From JBDZUZ01 sp040255445 (GTDB taxonomy: Bacteria; Planctomycetota; Phycisphaerae; Phycisphaerales; UBA1924): a DNA stretch of 29,060 bases. Positions within the stretch are counted from its first letter, which is position 1; each line of letters opens with the position of its first letter. The notes beneath the pieces were generated by a model that saw only the letters and a list, made by a program, of their open reading frames with translations, made no database searches and was not told the origin of the DNA. The position numbers were made by a program, and so were the translations under genes. This document shows positions 15,057 through 28,124 of this stretch, in pieces. The stretch lies in assembly GCA_040255445.1 (NCBI GenBank), contig JBDZUZ010000028.1, forward strand, positions 1-29,060. The letters are read 5' to 3'.

Positions 15057-15707
15057 ATGCGCCACCGCAGGGCCGGTTACAGACTGAATCGCACCACCGC
15101 TCACCGCGCTGCCATGCTGCGCAACATGGCGGCGGGTCTCTTCGAGCACGGCCAGATCGTCACCACGATCCCCAAGGCCAAGGCCCTCCAGCCGTTCGTC
15201 GAGAAGATCATCACCATGGCCAAGGAAGGCGACCTCGCCTCCCGCCGCCGCGTGATCGCCAAGCTCGGCGCCGATCGCCTCGGCTTCGACTGGATGTACG
15301 TCGCCAAGAACGCCAGCGACGAGGAGAAGGCCCACGTCGACGAGATGCGCGAGAACGCCTCGGGTTTCTTCGACCTGCCCGAGATGGGCACCGTCGAGCG
15401 CAACCGCTACGGCGAGCTCCGCAAGGCCCCCAAGCTCGTCAAGCACATCTTCGACCACGTCGCCCCCCGCTTCGCGGACCGGGCCGGCGGCTACACCCGC
15501 ATCATCAAGCTGGGCAAGCACCGCGTCGGTGACGGCACCGAGCTCTGCGTCCTGCAGTTCTGCGGCAACGAGGAAGGCCCGGAGGTTGGCGGCAACCCCA
15601 GCACCCGCCGCCGCACCGCCGACAAGCGCACCGCCTACGCCGCCAAGCTCCGCAAGGGCGGCGAAGCGAAGTCGGAAGCCAAGTCGGAAGCAAAGTCGGA
15701 ATCCTGA
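15057..15707 (+). CDS. rplQ: 50S ribosomal protein L17, enlarged
   Basis: L17 lies near the tunnel exit. The N-terminus MRHRRAGYRLNRTTAHRAAM and the block TTIPKAKALQPFVEKIIT are diagnostic. The C-terminal L17 part resumes near residue 126 (APKLVKHIFDHVAPRFADR, then GGYTRIIKLGKHRVGDG). In between, residues about 72-125 are an insertion without similarity to E. coli L17. The tail ends in a tandem KSEA repeat. Total 216 residues against about 120-130. GGAG precedes the ATG. It closes the cluster and is followed by a strong terminator. Confidence 0.97.
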   Translation: MRHRRAGYRLNRTTAHRAAMLRNMAAGLFEHGQIVTTIPKAKALQPFVEKIITMAKEGDLASRRRVIAKLGADRLGFDWMYVAKNASDEEKAHVDEMRENASGFFDLPEMGTVERNRYGELRKAPKLVKHIFDHVAPRFADRAGGYTRIIKLGKHRVGDGTELCVLQFCGNEEGPEVGGNPSTRRRTADKRTAYAAKLRKGGEAKSEAKSEAKSES

Positions 15708-15733
15708 TACATTCCGAACAGTTGATCGAATCG

Positions 15734-15765
15734 ACGCCGGTCCCGCCCTGGGACCGGCGTTTTTT
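15734..15765 (+). terminator. Rho-independent terminator after rplQ
   Basis: A perfect 11-bp stem, ACGCCGGTCCC (15734-15744) and GGGACCGGCGT (15750-15760), with loop GCCCT, runs directly into six T. It lies 26 bases after the rplQ stop and is the first convincing intrinsic terminator in the window. Confidence 0.93.
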
Positions 15766-15877
15766 CATTTGAACCCCGATCTTGGCCCCGCCTCCGGCGT
15801 ATCACAGGCCTCTGGAGTGCCCCTTTCGGGGGCGAGTAGCTACCGCGCCGGGTCTTCCCCGGCGCCCCGCCGGGCCG

Positions 15878-15883
15878 TATACT
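15878..15883 (+). promoter_or_regulatory. TATACT -10-like element before the repeat lipoprotein
   Basis: TATACT followed by CC lies 52 bases before the ATG at 15936. TTCCCC occurs 17 bases upstream as a weak -35. The gene is isolated between two terminators, so it needs its own promoter, and this is the only candidate seen. Confidence 0.5.
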
Positions 15884-15935
15884 CCGGCGAACCTGAAACC
15901 CGACCACCCGTCCGGTGGTCCCGAGGAGATTTCGC

Positions 15936-16337
15936 ATGAAGCTCGCGAGCATTGTTGGTATGACCCTCTGCGTTGCCGCCCTCAGCCTCACCGGCTGCAA
16001 GAACGAGAAGGACGACGGCTCCATGGGCGCCGTCGGCGGCGAGAAAGCCTGCTGCACCGCCAAGGAAGGCAACATGGGCGCCGTGAAGGGCGAGAAGAAG
16101 GACTGCTGCGCGGCCAAGAAGGACGCGAGCATGGGCGCCGTCGCCCCGGCTTCCTCCTGCACCGAGAAGAAGTCCTGCGGCGACAAGGCCGATGCCAACA
16201 TGGGCGCCGTCGCCCCGGCCTCGTCCTGCACCGAGAAGAAGAGCTGCGGCGACAAGGCCGACGCCAACATGGGCGTGGTCGCTCCCGCCTCGTCCTGCTC
16301 GGCCAAGAAGTCCTGCTCGGACAAGACCATCAACTGA
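15936..16337 (+). CDS. Small cysteine-rich repeat lipoprotein, function unknown
   Basis: I do not recognise a family. The 133-residue product has a signal peptide (MKLASIVGMTLCVAALSLTG) with lipobox LTGC, so it is probably a lipid-anchored envelope protein. The mature part is five tandem units, each opening with (S/N)MGAV or MGVV and each containing two cysteines. Units 1-2 carry CC; units 3-5 (23 residues, 69 bp each, nucleotides 16128-16334) carry SSCTEKKSC-type C-x5-C. Units 3 and 4 are almost identical in DNA. Lysine is abundant and aromatic residues are absent. GAGGAG precedes the ATG; a monocistronic unit is implied by the flanking promoter-like box and terminator. Metal or thiol chemistry is one guess; a structural envelope role is another. 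Confidence 0.85.
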   Translation: MKLASIVGMTLCVAALSLTGCKNEKDDGSMGAVGGEKACCTAKEGNMGAVKGEKKDCCAAKKDASMGAVAPASSCTEKKSCGDKADANMGAVAPASSCTEKKSCGDKADANMGVVAPASSCSAKKSCSDKTIN

Positions 16338-16365
16338 TCGCTCGCTCGAGCTCTGATTGAAGAAG

Positions 16366-16392
16366 AACCCGCGGCGGCCGCCGCGGGTTTTT
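16366..16392 (+). terminator. Rho-independent terminator after the repeat lipoprotein
   Basis: The 24-base stretch 16366-16389 is a perfect palindrome (AACCCGCGGCGG and its complement) and ends in five T (16388-16392). It begins about 28 bases after the lipoprotein stop and separates that gene from pheS. The AAGAAGAA on the other side would give a weak T-run for minus-strand transcripts. Confidence 0.9.
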
Positions 16393-16434
16393 CGTGCGCC
16401 GATGATCGCTACGCCGGGCCCGCCCCCACACCGC

Positions 16435-16440
16435 TATATT
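16435..16440 (+). promoter_or_regulatory. TATATT -10-like element at the pheS start
   Basis: TATATT ends six bases before the GTG start of pheS. A transcript starting at the normal distance would begin at or near that GTG, giving a leaderless mRNA. No Shine-Dalgarno sequence is seen before the GTG, which fits. No clear -35 is present. Confidence 0.4.
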
Positions 16441-16446
16441 CACGCC

Positions 16447-17517
16447 GTGACAGAAGCCAAGACCCCATCGCTCGCTCTCGCCGACCTGGACTCGATGCAG
16501 CAGGCCGCTCTGGCCGAACTCTCCGCCGCGGCCGACCCCGCCGCCGTCGAGGCCTGGCGGATCGCGTACATCGGCGCCAACGGCCGCGTGAAGGCGCTGC
16601 TGGGCGGACTGAAGGACGTCCCCAAGGACCAGAAGCCCGCGGTCGGCCAGCGGCTCAACGCACTCCGCCAGGCGCTCGAGGCCGCGTTCGAAGAGCGCAA
16701 GTCCGCGGTCGCCGCGGCGACCCCCGCAGTGTCCCCGCAGCGGATCGACGTCACCGAGCCGGGCGTGATCGCCTCGGCAACGGTGGGGCGGCGGCACATC
16801 ATCAGCCGTGTCCGCGAGGAGCTCGTCGAGGTCTTCGCGCGGATGGGCTTCGAAGTCGCCGTCGGACCCGAACTCGAGGACGACGAGCACAACTTCGTCA
16901 AGCTCAACATCCCCGCCGGCCACCCCGCCCGCGACCCGATCGACAACTTCTACATCGACGACCCCGCGAAGACCGCCGCGCCGCGGATGCTGCGATCACA
17001 AACGAGCACCGTGCAGATCCGCGTGATGGACGAGATGGTGCGCCAGGGCGGCGGCGCTCTGAAGGCCCCGATTAAGGTCGTCGCACCCGGCCGCGTCTAC
17101 CGCCCCGACACCGTCGATGCAACGCACTCGTTCATGTTCCACCAGATCGAGGGCTTGTATGTCGACCGCGGCGTGACGATGTCCGACCTCAAGTCGACGC
17201 TCATGCACTTCGCCCGGGCCTACTTCGGCGCCGATGCCGAGATCCGCCTGCGCCCCAGCTTCTTCCCCTTCACCGAGCCCTCGGCCGAGTTCGACATGAA
17301 GATCCGACTCCGCCCCGATCAGCCGGCGCGCTGGATCGAACTGGGCGGGTGCGGCATGGTCGACCCCGCGGTCTTCGAAGCCTGCGGCATCGATCCGGAC
17401 GAATGGACGGGCTTTGCCTTCGGCTTCGGCATCGAGCGGATCGCGATGGGCAAGTACGGCATCCCCGACATCCGGATGCTCTTCGAGAACGACCTGCGGT
17501 TCCTCGACCAGCTCTGA
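16447..17517 (+). CDS. pheS: Phenylalanyl-tRNA synthetase alpha subunit
   Basis: With PheT it charges tRNA-Phe in the cytoplasm. The N-terminal coiled-coil region (residues about 1-85) precedes the class II catalytic core. That core contains the LLRSQTSTVQIR-like stretch MLRSQTSTVQIRVM, motif 2 around THSFMFHQIEGLYVDRG and motif 3 GFAFGFGIERIAMGKYGI near the end. I chose GTG 16447 (356 residues, the usual length). ATG 16402 lies right behind the upstream terminator and ATG 16495 would shorten the coiled coil. pheT, often directly downstream, is not here: the next gene is convergent after 18 bases. Confidence 0.95.
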   Translation: MTEAKTPSLALADLDSMQQAALAELSAAADPAAVEAWRIAYIGANGRVKALLGGLKDVPKDQKPAVGQRLNALRQALEAAFEERKSAVAAATPAVSPQRIDVTEPGVIASATVGRRHIISRVREELVEVFARMGFEVAVGPELEDDEHNFVKLNIPAGHPARDPIDNFYIDDPAKTAAPRMLRSQTSTVQIRVMDEMVRQGGGALKAPIKVVAPGRVYRPDTVDATHSFMFHQIEGLYVDRGVTMSDLKSTLMHFARAYFGADAEIRLRPSFFPFTEPSAEFDMKIRLRPDQPARWIELGGCGMVDPAVFEACGIDPDEWTGFAFGFGIERIAMGKYGIPDIRMLFENDLRFLDQL

Positions 17518-17535
17518 TCGGGGGCGTCGTCGCGC

Positions 17536-18132
17536 TTAGCAGTCGCGGTACTTGTCGTGCAGCCCGCCGCCCTTCTTGATCATCGGGACGATCTTCTCGA
17601 CGCGTGACAGCCGCGTTTCCTCGCGCTTGGCTTCGCCGACATGGTCGGCGTACTCGCGCTGCTTGCCCGGCGTGAGCGCGGCGAAGGCCTTCTTGAGCGC
17701 GGCGTCCTTCGCCATCGCGTGCTTGAGTTCGTCCGGGATGACGACCGGCTTGCCCCGGTCGGCCTTGATCTCCTTACCCGCCCGCGCGAGCCCGATCGCT
17801 TCGTTCACATACGCCTTGATGAGCTTCGGCTTGATCTCCTTCGCCGAAGTGAACCGCCACTGCCGCTGCGCCTTGGTCTTTCCATCCTGAGCATTGATCA
17901 GCACGCCCTCGGGGTCTTTGAGCAGCGCTCCCTGGTGAAACCAGAGCCCGACGTACGACTTGAACGCGCCGATACCAACGATGTTCTTCCCGTCGATCAC
18001 ATAGCACGGTGCGCCCCACTTCACGGTCTCCTCGAGATCCGTCGCGGTCAGGATCTTGCGCAGCGAGCGGAGCTCATCCTGGTAGTGCTCGGCGTTCTCG
18101 ATGTACTCGTCGACGGATGCTGCGCCCTTCAT
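17536..18132 (-). CDS. DUF1801 / YdeI-OmpD-associated family protein
   Basis: The 198-residue product has an N-terminal DUF1801-type domain (about residues 5-115: VDEYIENAEHYQDELRSLRK, then ETVKWGAPCYVIDGKNIVGI and KSYVGLWFHQGALLKD). A C-terminal YdeI/OmdA-like segment follows (DELKHAMAKDAALKKAFAAL, then TPGKQREYADHVGEAKREET). Such proteins are widespread and their biochemical role is unknown to me. The ATG at 18132 is preceded by AAGGAG; an open frame extends upstream to 18210 but runs into the katG terminator hairpin. It converges on pheS with only 18 bases between stops and no visible terminator. Confidence 0.85.
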   Translation of the reverse strand: MKGAASVDEYIENAEHYQDELRSLRKILTATDLEETVKWGAPCYVIDGKNIVGIGAFKSYVGLWFHQGALLKDPEGVLINAQDGKTKAQRQWRFTSAKEIKPKLIKAYVNEAIGLARAGKEIKADRGKPVVIPDELKHAMAKDAALKKAFAALTPGKQREYADHVGEAKREETRLSRVEKIVPMIKKGGGLHDKYRDC

Positions 18133-18198
18133 GCCCGGCTCCTTGATCTGCGTGCGGGCCTCCAGACTACCTTCCGCGGCGGGCCCCGGCGACCCTTC

Positions 18199-18235
18199 AA
18201 AGAGAAACACCCGGGGCGGATGGCCGCCCCGGGTG
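18199..18235 (-). terminator. Rho-independent terminator after katG
   Basis: A 12-bp perfect stem (18208-18219 with 18224-18235, loop ATGG) lies downstream of the katG stop. On the minus strand it is followed by TTTCTCTTTG, a moderate T-rich tail. It separates katG from the YdeI-like gene. Confidence 0.8.
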
Positions 18236-18266
18236 CCCGGTGTCAGATCGATTGTCGACGCGGGAC

Positions 18267-20498
<2,232 letters not shown>

Positions 20499-20678
20499 GA
20501 TCGGTTCTCCGGGTAAGCGCGAGTTCATGAAAGACTGGCCGATGGTAGAGCCCGGCGTGATTGGATGCCACCGGTATAATCGGATCGGAACGATCGGAGA
20601 AACCGATCAGTGTCATGCCGCCGCGGTGGCGGCGCCCACGCGGCCGCATGCGCCCGGTTCATCCTGGAGACGATCGCC
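20499..20678. promoter_or_regulatory. katG-oxyR divergent control region
   Basis: A perfect TATAAT lies at 20575-20580 on the plus strand. A dyad GATCGG-AGAAA-CCGATC at 20592-20608 fits the LysR T-N11-A pattern. GATCGGTTCTCCG at 20499-20511, next to the katG start, is the near-exact reverse complement of 20595-20608 (one base longer there). These are candidate OxyR sites, though the repeats also include the ribosome-binding GGAG of each gene, so selection for translation could explain part of the match. A canonical E. coli OxyR ATAG-n7-CTAT array is not evident. Confidence 0.5.
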
Positions 20679-21590
20679 TTGACCACGGAACACCCAGATG
20701 CCAGGCACCTCCGCTGTTTCGTCGCCGCGGCGGAGGCCGAGTCCCTCCGCGGCGCCGCCCGACGGCTGGGACTGGCTCAGCCCACCATCACAGAACACAT
20801 CCAGCGGCTCGAATCGATCCTCGGCTTCGCGGTTTTCGACCGCATCGGCCGCTCGATCACACTGACGGAACGGGGGCGGCTGCTGCTGCCTCGGGCCCGC
20901 GCAGCTCTCCGCGCCGTCGAGGGTGTCGCCGAGGGGATCGGCGAAGCTGTGGAGGCGGGCGCGGGGCGGCTCGCGGTGGGCGCGATCCCGACGATGTCGC
21001 CCTATCTGCTGCCGCGGGTCATCTCGCGGCTGCGGGCGGACTATCCCGAGTGCGAGGTCATCGTGCACGAGGATCTGACCGAGCGGCTGCTCGAGCGGAT
21101 CGATGATCACTCGATCGACATCGCCGTACTGAGCCCGCCGGTCGATCACCCGCGGATCGAGATCGAATCGCTGGGCAGCGAGCGGATGGTGGTGGTGGCG
21201 CCCGAGGACGACCGCATCGTGCCCGCCGCGGAAGTGACGCTGAGCCAGTTGCGGTCCTTCCCACGCATCAGCCTGAGCGAGATGCACTGCCTGGGCAATC
21301 AGATCGAAAGCTTCTGCACGAAGCGCGACCTCACGCGGCAGGTCGCGTGTCACGCCACGCAGCTCGAGACGGTGTTCGAACTGGTGCGGCTGGGCCTGGG
21401 TCTGTCGCTGGTGCCGGGGATGGCGCTGCGTGGGCGACCGCGGGAGGGTGTCCGGTGCCTGAAGCTCCGGCGCGAAGCGCCCACGCGCTCGATCGGCATC
21501 GCCACCAAAGTGGGACGAACGCGGTCCCTGCTGGCGGACCGTTTCACGAAGTATCTGAGCTGTGAGGTGCGGGAGCTGATCGATGCATGA
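20679..21590 (+). CDS. oxyR: OxyR-type LysR-family transcriptional regulator
   Basis: OxyR senses hydrogen peroxide through a disulfide and activates antioxidant genes. The N-terminal winged HTH spans about residues 10-68 (SLRGAARRLGLAQPTITEHI). The substrate-binding-type domain carries MHCLGNQIESFC, with cysteines at 204 and 213. Their 9-residue spacing and context match C199 and C208 of E. coli OxyR. TTG 20679, with TGGAGA upstream, gives 303 residues, the usual OxyR length. GTG 20610, also with GGAGA and closer to the TATAAT box, would add 23 low-complexity residues and is a real alternative. Divergence from katG strongly supports the regulatory link. Confidence 0.9.
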   Translation: MTTEHPDARHLRCFVAAAEAESLRGAARRLGLAQPTITEHIQRLESILGFAVFDRIGRSITLTERGRLLLPRARAALRAVEGVAEGIGEAVEAGAGRLAVGAIPTMSPYLLPRVISRLRADYPECEVIVHEDLTERLLERIDDHSIDIAVLSPPVDHPRIEIESLGSERMVVVAPEDDRIVPAAEVTLSQLRSFPRISLSEMHCLGNQIESFCTKRDLTRQVACHATQLETVFELVRLGLGLSLVPGMALRGRPREGVRCLKLRREAPTRSIGIATKVGRTRSLLADRFTKYLSCEVRELIDA

Positions 21591-21849
21591 TCGAGCCTCC
21601 GCTGGTCATACCGCGATCGCGGCGAGTCCGAAGCTCAGGATCGTTCGAATGATTCCTCGGTGTGCGAGCGGGGACGGCTCGATCTGCGTACACATGTGAG
21701 TGTGCCAGTCAGCGGACCCGGATGACGCTCCGTTCTTTCCGACGATCCGCATCGGTCCGGTAGCCTCCGTTGCACGAGCATTTGTCCATCGATCTGCCTC
21801 CGAATGCGACAACACAGCGGCGACCGGACAACGCGGAGATCTCCCGAGG
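21591..21849. promoter_or_regulatory. Gap before the efflux operon with three palindromes
   Basis: No gene is supported here. CCGCGATCGCGG (21611-21622) is a perfect 12-bp palindrome. ATCGTTCGAATGAT (21640-21653) is a 14-bp palindrome with one mismatched pair. CACATGTG (21691-21698) is a perfect 8-bp palindrome. They could be operators for the efflux operon or parts of a weak oxyR terminator. No convincing -35/-10 pair is seen. Confidence 0.3.
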
Positions 21850-23343
21850 ATGATGCAGAGCGGGACCAACATCCAAATGAACGATGCTCGCACGGGCCGG
21901 TGCGAGCGACATCGGACTGGGAACTGTGTGCGGCGGCTCGGCCCGGTCGCATCGGGGTGTGTGTGGTTGTCTCTGGTGTGCGGCTGTGCCACGCCCGAGC
22001 CGCGCGAGCCCATGCCGTTCGCTGATGCGGGGGCGTTCTCATCAACAGGAACCTTGCCGCTCGATGCGCGCTGGTGGCAAGCCTTCGAGGACCCGGATCT
22101 CGACACGCGGGTTGACCAGGCGCTGCGGCGGAACTTCACGCTCGCGGAGGCGTGGGAGCGGCTCCGGGCCGCCGCGGCGGTCGTTGATGTCGAGCGGTCC
22201 GCGCTGTTCCCCCGCATCGACGGGGTCGGGTCGGGATCAGTCCGCGAGGGGCGCGACATCGACCGGGAAACCGAACTACGCCTCGGACTCGAAGCGTCGT
22301 ACGAGCTCGACCTCTGGGGGCGGATCCGGGCTGCGGTGGAGGCGGACCGCTTTCGCGCTGCGGCGAGCGCAGAGGACCTGCAGGCGGCGGCGATCAGCGT
22401 GTCCGCCGAGGTCACCCTCACGTGGTACGAGCTTGCCGAATCATTGCTGCAACTCGAACTCATCGCATCACAGCTGGAGACGAACCAGAAGGTCCTCGCC
22501 GTACTCGAGCAGCGATTCGCGGTCGGCCAGGGCGGCAGCGCGGATGTGCTGCGGCAGCGTCAGTTGGTCGAGGCCACGCGGGAGCAGGCCGTGGTCGTTC
22601 GCGCTCAGGCCGCGGTGCTGCAGAATCGTCTGGCGGTCCTGGGTGGGCGGCCTCCGCAGGGGGCGACCGCAGCGCGGCCGGCGAGCCTGCCGCGGATCCC
22701 CGACTGGCCCGACACCGGGCTGCCGGCGGAACTGCTGGAGCGCCGCCCCGATGTGCGTGCTGCCCTGCTGCGGCTCGAGGCGACCGATCGGGACGTCGCC
22801 GAGGCGGTCCGCGATCAGTATCCACGGATCGATCTGGTCGCGGTGCTCGAGACAGTGGGGGAGAACCCCGCGGGCCTGTTCGACGACTGGCTCGCCGCGC
22901 TCACCGCACGGCTCGTGGCCCCGCTCTATGACGGCGGCCAGCGCGAGGCCGAGATCGAGCGGCGCGTGGCGCTCCGCCGCGCTTCCCTGGCGCAGTACGG
23001 TCAGGCCGTGCTCGCCGCGTTCCGCGAGGTCGAGGATGCGCTCGCGCAGGAGTCGCTCCAGGTCGAGAGGATTGAGCGGCTGCGGGAGCAGCAGCGGCTC
23101 GCGGCATCAACCTACGAACAGCTCCGCGGCCAGTATCTCAACGGCGTTGCGGACTTCCTCGAAGTGCTCATCTCGCTCCGCGAGCAGCAGCAGCTCGAGC
23201 GCGATGTGCTCGCCGCGGAACTGGATCGGCTGCGGTTCAGAGTGGCCCTGTACCGTGCCCTCGCGGGCGGGTTCGAGCTGCCCGAAAGCGCTGCGGGCAG
23301 CATCCAGACGGAACCCGGACTCGAAGGACGGAGCACGCGCTGA
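21850..23343 (+). CDS. Outer-membrane efflux lipoprotein (TolC/NodT family)
   Basis: Outer-membrane factors form the trimeric exit duct of tripartite pumps. A signal segment ends in LSLVCGC, where Cys46 is the likely lipid anchor. Two repeats of the outer-membrane efflux domain follow: the first with WWQAFEDPDLDTRVDQALRR and ASYELDLWGRIRAAVEADRF, the second with ELLERRPDVRAALLRLEATD and LVAPLYDGGQREAEIERRVA. This is the NodT/OprM-type lipoprotein pattern. The start is uncertain: ATG 21850 has GGAG about 10 bases upstream, ATG 21877 gives a more usual signal length, and the open frame reaches back to 21700. It is first in its operon and its TGA overlaps the next ATG (TGATG). Confidence 0.92.
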   Translation: MMQSGTNIQMNDARTGRCERHRTGNCVRRLGPVASGCVWLSLVCGCATPEPREPMPFADAGAFSSTGTLPLDARWWQAFEDPDLDTRVDQALRRNFTLAEAWERLRAAAAVVDVERSALFPRIDGVGSGSVREGRDIDRETELRLGLEASYELDLWGRIRAAVEADRFRAAASAEDLQAAAISVSAEVTLTWYELAESLLQLELIASQLETNQKVLAVLEQRFAVGQGGSADVLRQRQLVEATREQAVVVRAQAAVLQNRLAVLGGRPPQGATAARPASLPRIPDWPDTGLPAELLERRPDVRAALLRLEATDRDVAEAVRDQYPRIDLVAVLETVGENPAGLFDDWLAALTARLVAPLYDGGQREAEIERRVALRRASLAQYGQAVLAAFREVEDALAQESLQVERIERLREQQRLAASTYEQLRGQYLNGVADFLEVLISLREQQQLERDVLAAELDRLRFRVALYRALAGGFELPESAAGSIQTEPGLEGRSTR

Positions 23344-24616
23344 TGTCCGACCAATCTTCATCGAAGCCCGCGTCAGGGAAGCGGCCGTGGATCCGTGTCA
23401 TCGGCTCCGTGGTGGCGTGCATCGCACTTCTCGCGACCGCCGCGTGGGCCAGCTACACGATCTTCGCGACTGAGCCCGAGGCGGAGCGGGAAGGCGCGAC
23501 GCGCAAGACCGCCGCGCTGGTCGAGACGATCGTCGCCGAGCGGGGCAGCTACCGGCCGACGCTGGAAGTGCTAGGCCGTGTTGAGGCGGCCCGGGAGGTG
23601 CTGCTGAGCTCGCAGGTCGCCGGGCGCGTCATCGCGATCGAGCCCGGCTTTGTGCCCGGCGGGATCGTCGAGGTGGGGGAGCCGCTGCTCCGGCTCGATC
23701 CCGCGGATTACGAACAGATGCTCACGATGCGCGAGAGCGAACTCCGCATGGCCGAAGCGGACCTGAAGATCGAACGCGGCCGGCAGCAGGCCGCGCAGCG
23801 GGAGTACGAACTGCTCGGTGAATCGGTTGATGCCGCAAACCGGTCGCTCGTGCTCCGCGAGCCGCAGATCGCTTCGATCGAAGCCCGCGTGAAGGCAGCG
23901 CGGGCCGCCCTGCAGCGGGCGCAGCTCGATCTCGACCGCACCACGATCCGCGCGCCGTTCGATGCGCAGATCTTGAGCCGCGATGCCAACATCGGCTCGC
24001 AGCTCTCGACTTCCGACACGATCGGCAGGCTGGTCGGCGCGGAAGAGTACTGGATCATCGCGAGCGTCCCGATGCGCGACCTGCGCTGGCTCCGGTTCGC
24101 CGATGAGGCCGAGAGCCCCTCGACCGCCGTGATCAAGATGCCGACCGCGTGGGGCAAGGACGCCGGGCGAACCGGGACGGTCACGCGGCTCATCGGCACG
24201 CTTGACAGCCAGACCCGCCTCGCGCGCGTGCTCATCACCGTGCCCGATCCGCTCGCGCGGGAGAACGATGGGCCCGCGCTGCTGCTGGATGCGATCGTGC
24301 AGGTTGGGATCGAAGGACGCCTGATCGAAGATGTGGTCCGCATCGACCGGGACTTTCTCCGCCAGCGCGACACCGTGTGGATCAAGGAGGATGGGCAACT
24401 CGTGATCCGCGAGGTCGAGGTTGTCTATGAGGATGCGGAGTTCGCCTACATCCGCAGCGGGATCGACGCGGGCGAGATGATTGTGACCACATCGCTCGCA
24501 ACGGTGACCGGGGGTCTGCCGCTCCGTCGGGCCGATGCCCCCGCCAGCACCGCCGATGACGCCGGCCATACGGACTCCGGCGCCAATCCCGACGCGACCC
24601 CGGAGCCCTCCGGCCC

Positions 24617-24620
<4 letters not shown>
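23343..24620 (+). CDS. RND efflux periplasmic adaptor (membrane-fusion protein)
   Basis: The adaptor links the inner-membrane pump to the outer-membrane duct. The 425-residue product has one N-terminal membrane segment (residues about 18-40). A split lipoyl domain follows: VLLSSQVAGRVIAIEPGFVP, then LDRTTIRAPFDAQILSRDAN. Between them is a coiled-coil hairpin (about residues 122-197), and beta-barrel and membrane-proximal domains come after. The C-terminus ends in a Pro/Ala/Asp-rich tail. Its ATG overlaps the upstream stop by one base and its own stop overlaps the pump gene by 4 bases (ATGA), so the three are translationally coupled. Confidence 0.94.
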
Positions 24621-27769
<3,149 letters not shown>

Positions 27770-28086
27770 CGGCGTGCGCCAGTCCCGTTCAGCCCCCATC
27801 GCGCTGGCGGGTTGGCAGCGCTCTCGAACGCCGCCCGCCGGTCCTCACGGCCCCGCGGCTTCGAAACCGGTTGCTTCCCCAGTGCCGGAGTTGACGTTCC
27901 GGCCCCGAACCGCTCACCCGAAAGCCGCAGTCCCGGGGCACGCCACACCCGCCCCCCTCTGGACACGCCACGCCACTCCCGGCGTATACTCCACGCAACG
28001 CAATCCGGGAACGCCCGTGCAACCCCCGCGGCCGCACGCAGCACTTCCGGAGAGCGTCACAGCAACCCGTTGCTCGACAACGGCTT
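27770..28086. other. Gene-free gap between efflux operon and tRNA fragment
   Basis: No supported gene. It holds a TATACTCC box at 27985-27992, the same string as before rplQ and the repeat lipoprotein, about 97 bases before the tRNA fragment. AACCGGTT (27865-27872) is a short palindrome and TTGACG occurs at 27891. I see no intrinsic terminator for the efflux operon. Open frames here have no similarity I recognise. Confidence 0.5.
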
Positions 28087-28124
28087 GCGGGCGTAGTTCA
28101 GCGGTAGAACGTCAGCTTCCCAAG
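28087..28124 (+). pseudogene. 5' half of tRNA-Gly(CCC), interrupted in the anticodon arm
   Basis: These 38 bases match a bacterial tRNA-Gly: acceptor strand GCGGGCG, TA, D-arm GTTC-AGCGGTA-GAAC, anticodon stem TCAGC and loop TTCCCAA with anticodon CCC at 28119-28121. A 3' anticodon strand GCTGA should follow, but after AAG the sequence reads AGTGGC, which does not pair. No T-arm or matching 3' acceptor strand follows within the window. The likely reading is an integration or rearrangement point within the tRNA gene; an intron is less likely. Confidence 0.75.

Noticed and set aside
16020..16334. Tandem repeats considered as a CRISPR array
   Set aside because: The repeats are in frame, encode a lipoprotein and have no variable spacers.
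21884..23473. A 529-codon frame overlapping the outer-membrane factor gene
   Set aside because: It is a +1-frame shadow rich in Arg and Ser; the alternative frame encodes a complete outer-membrane efflux protein.
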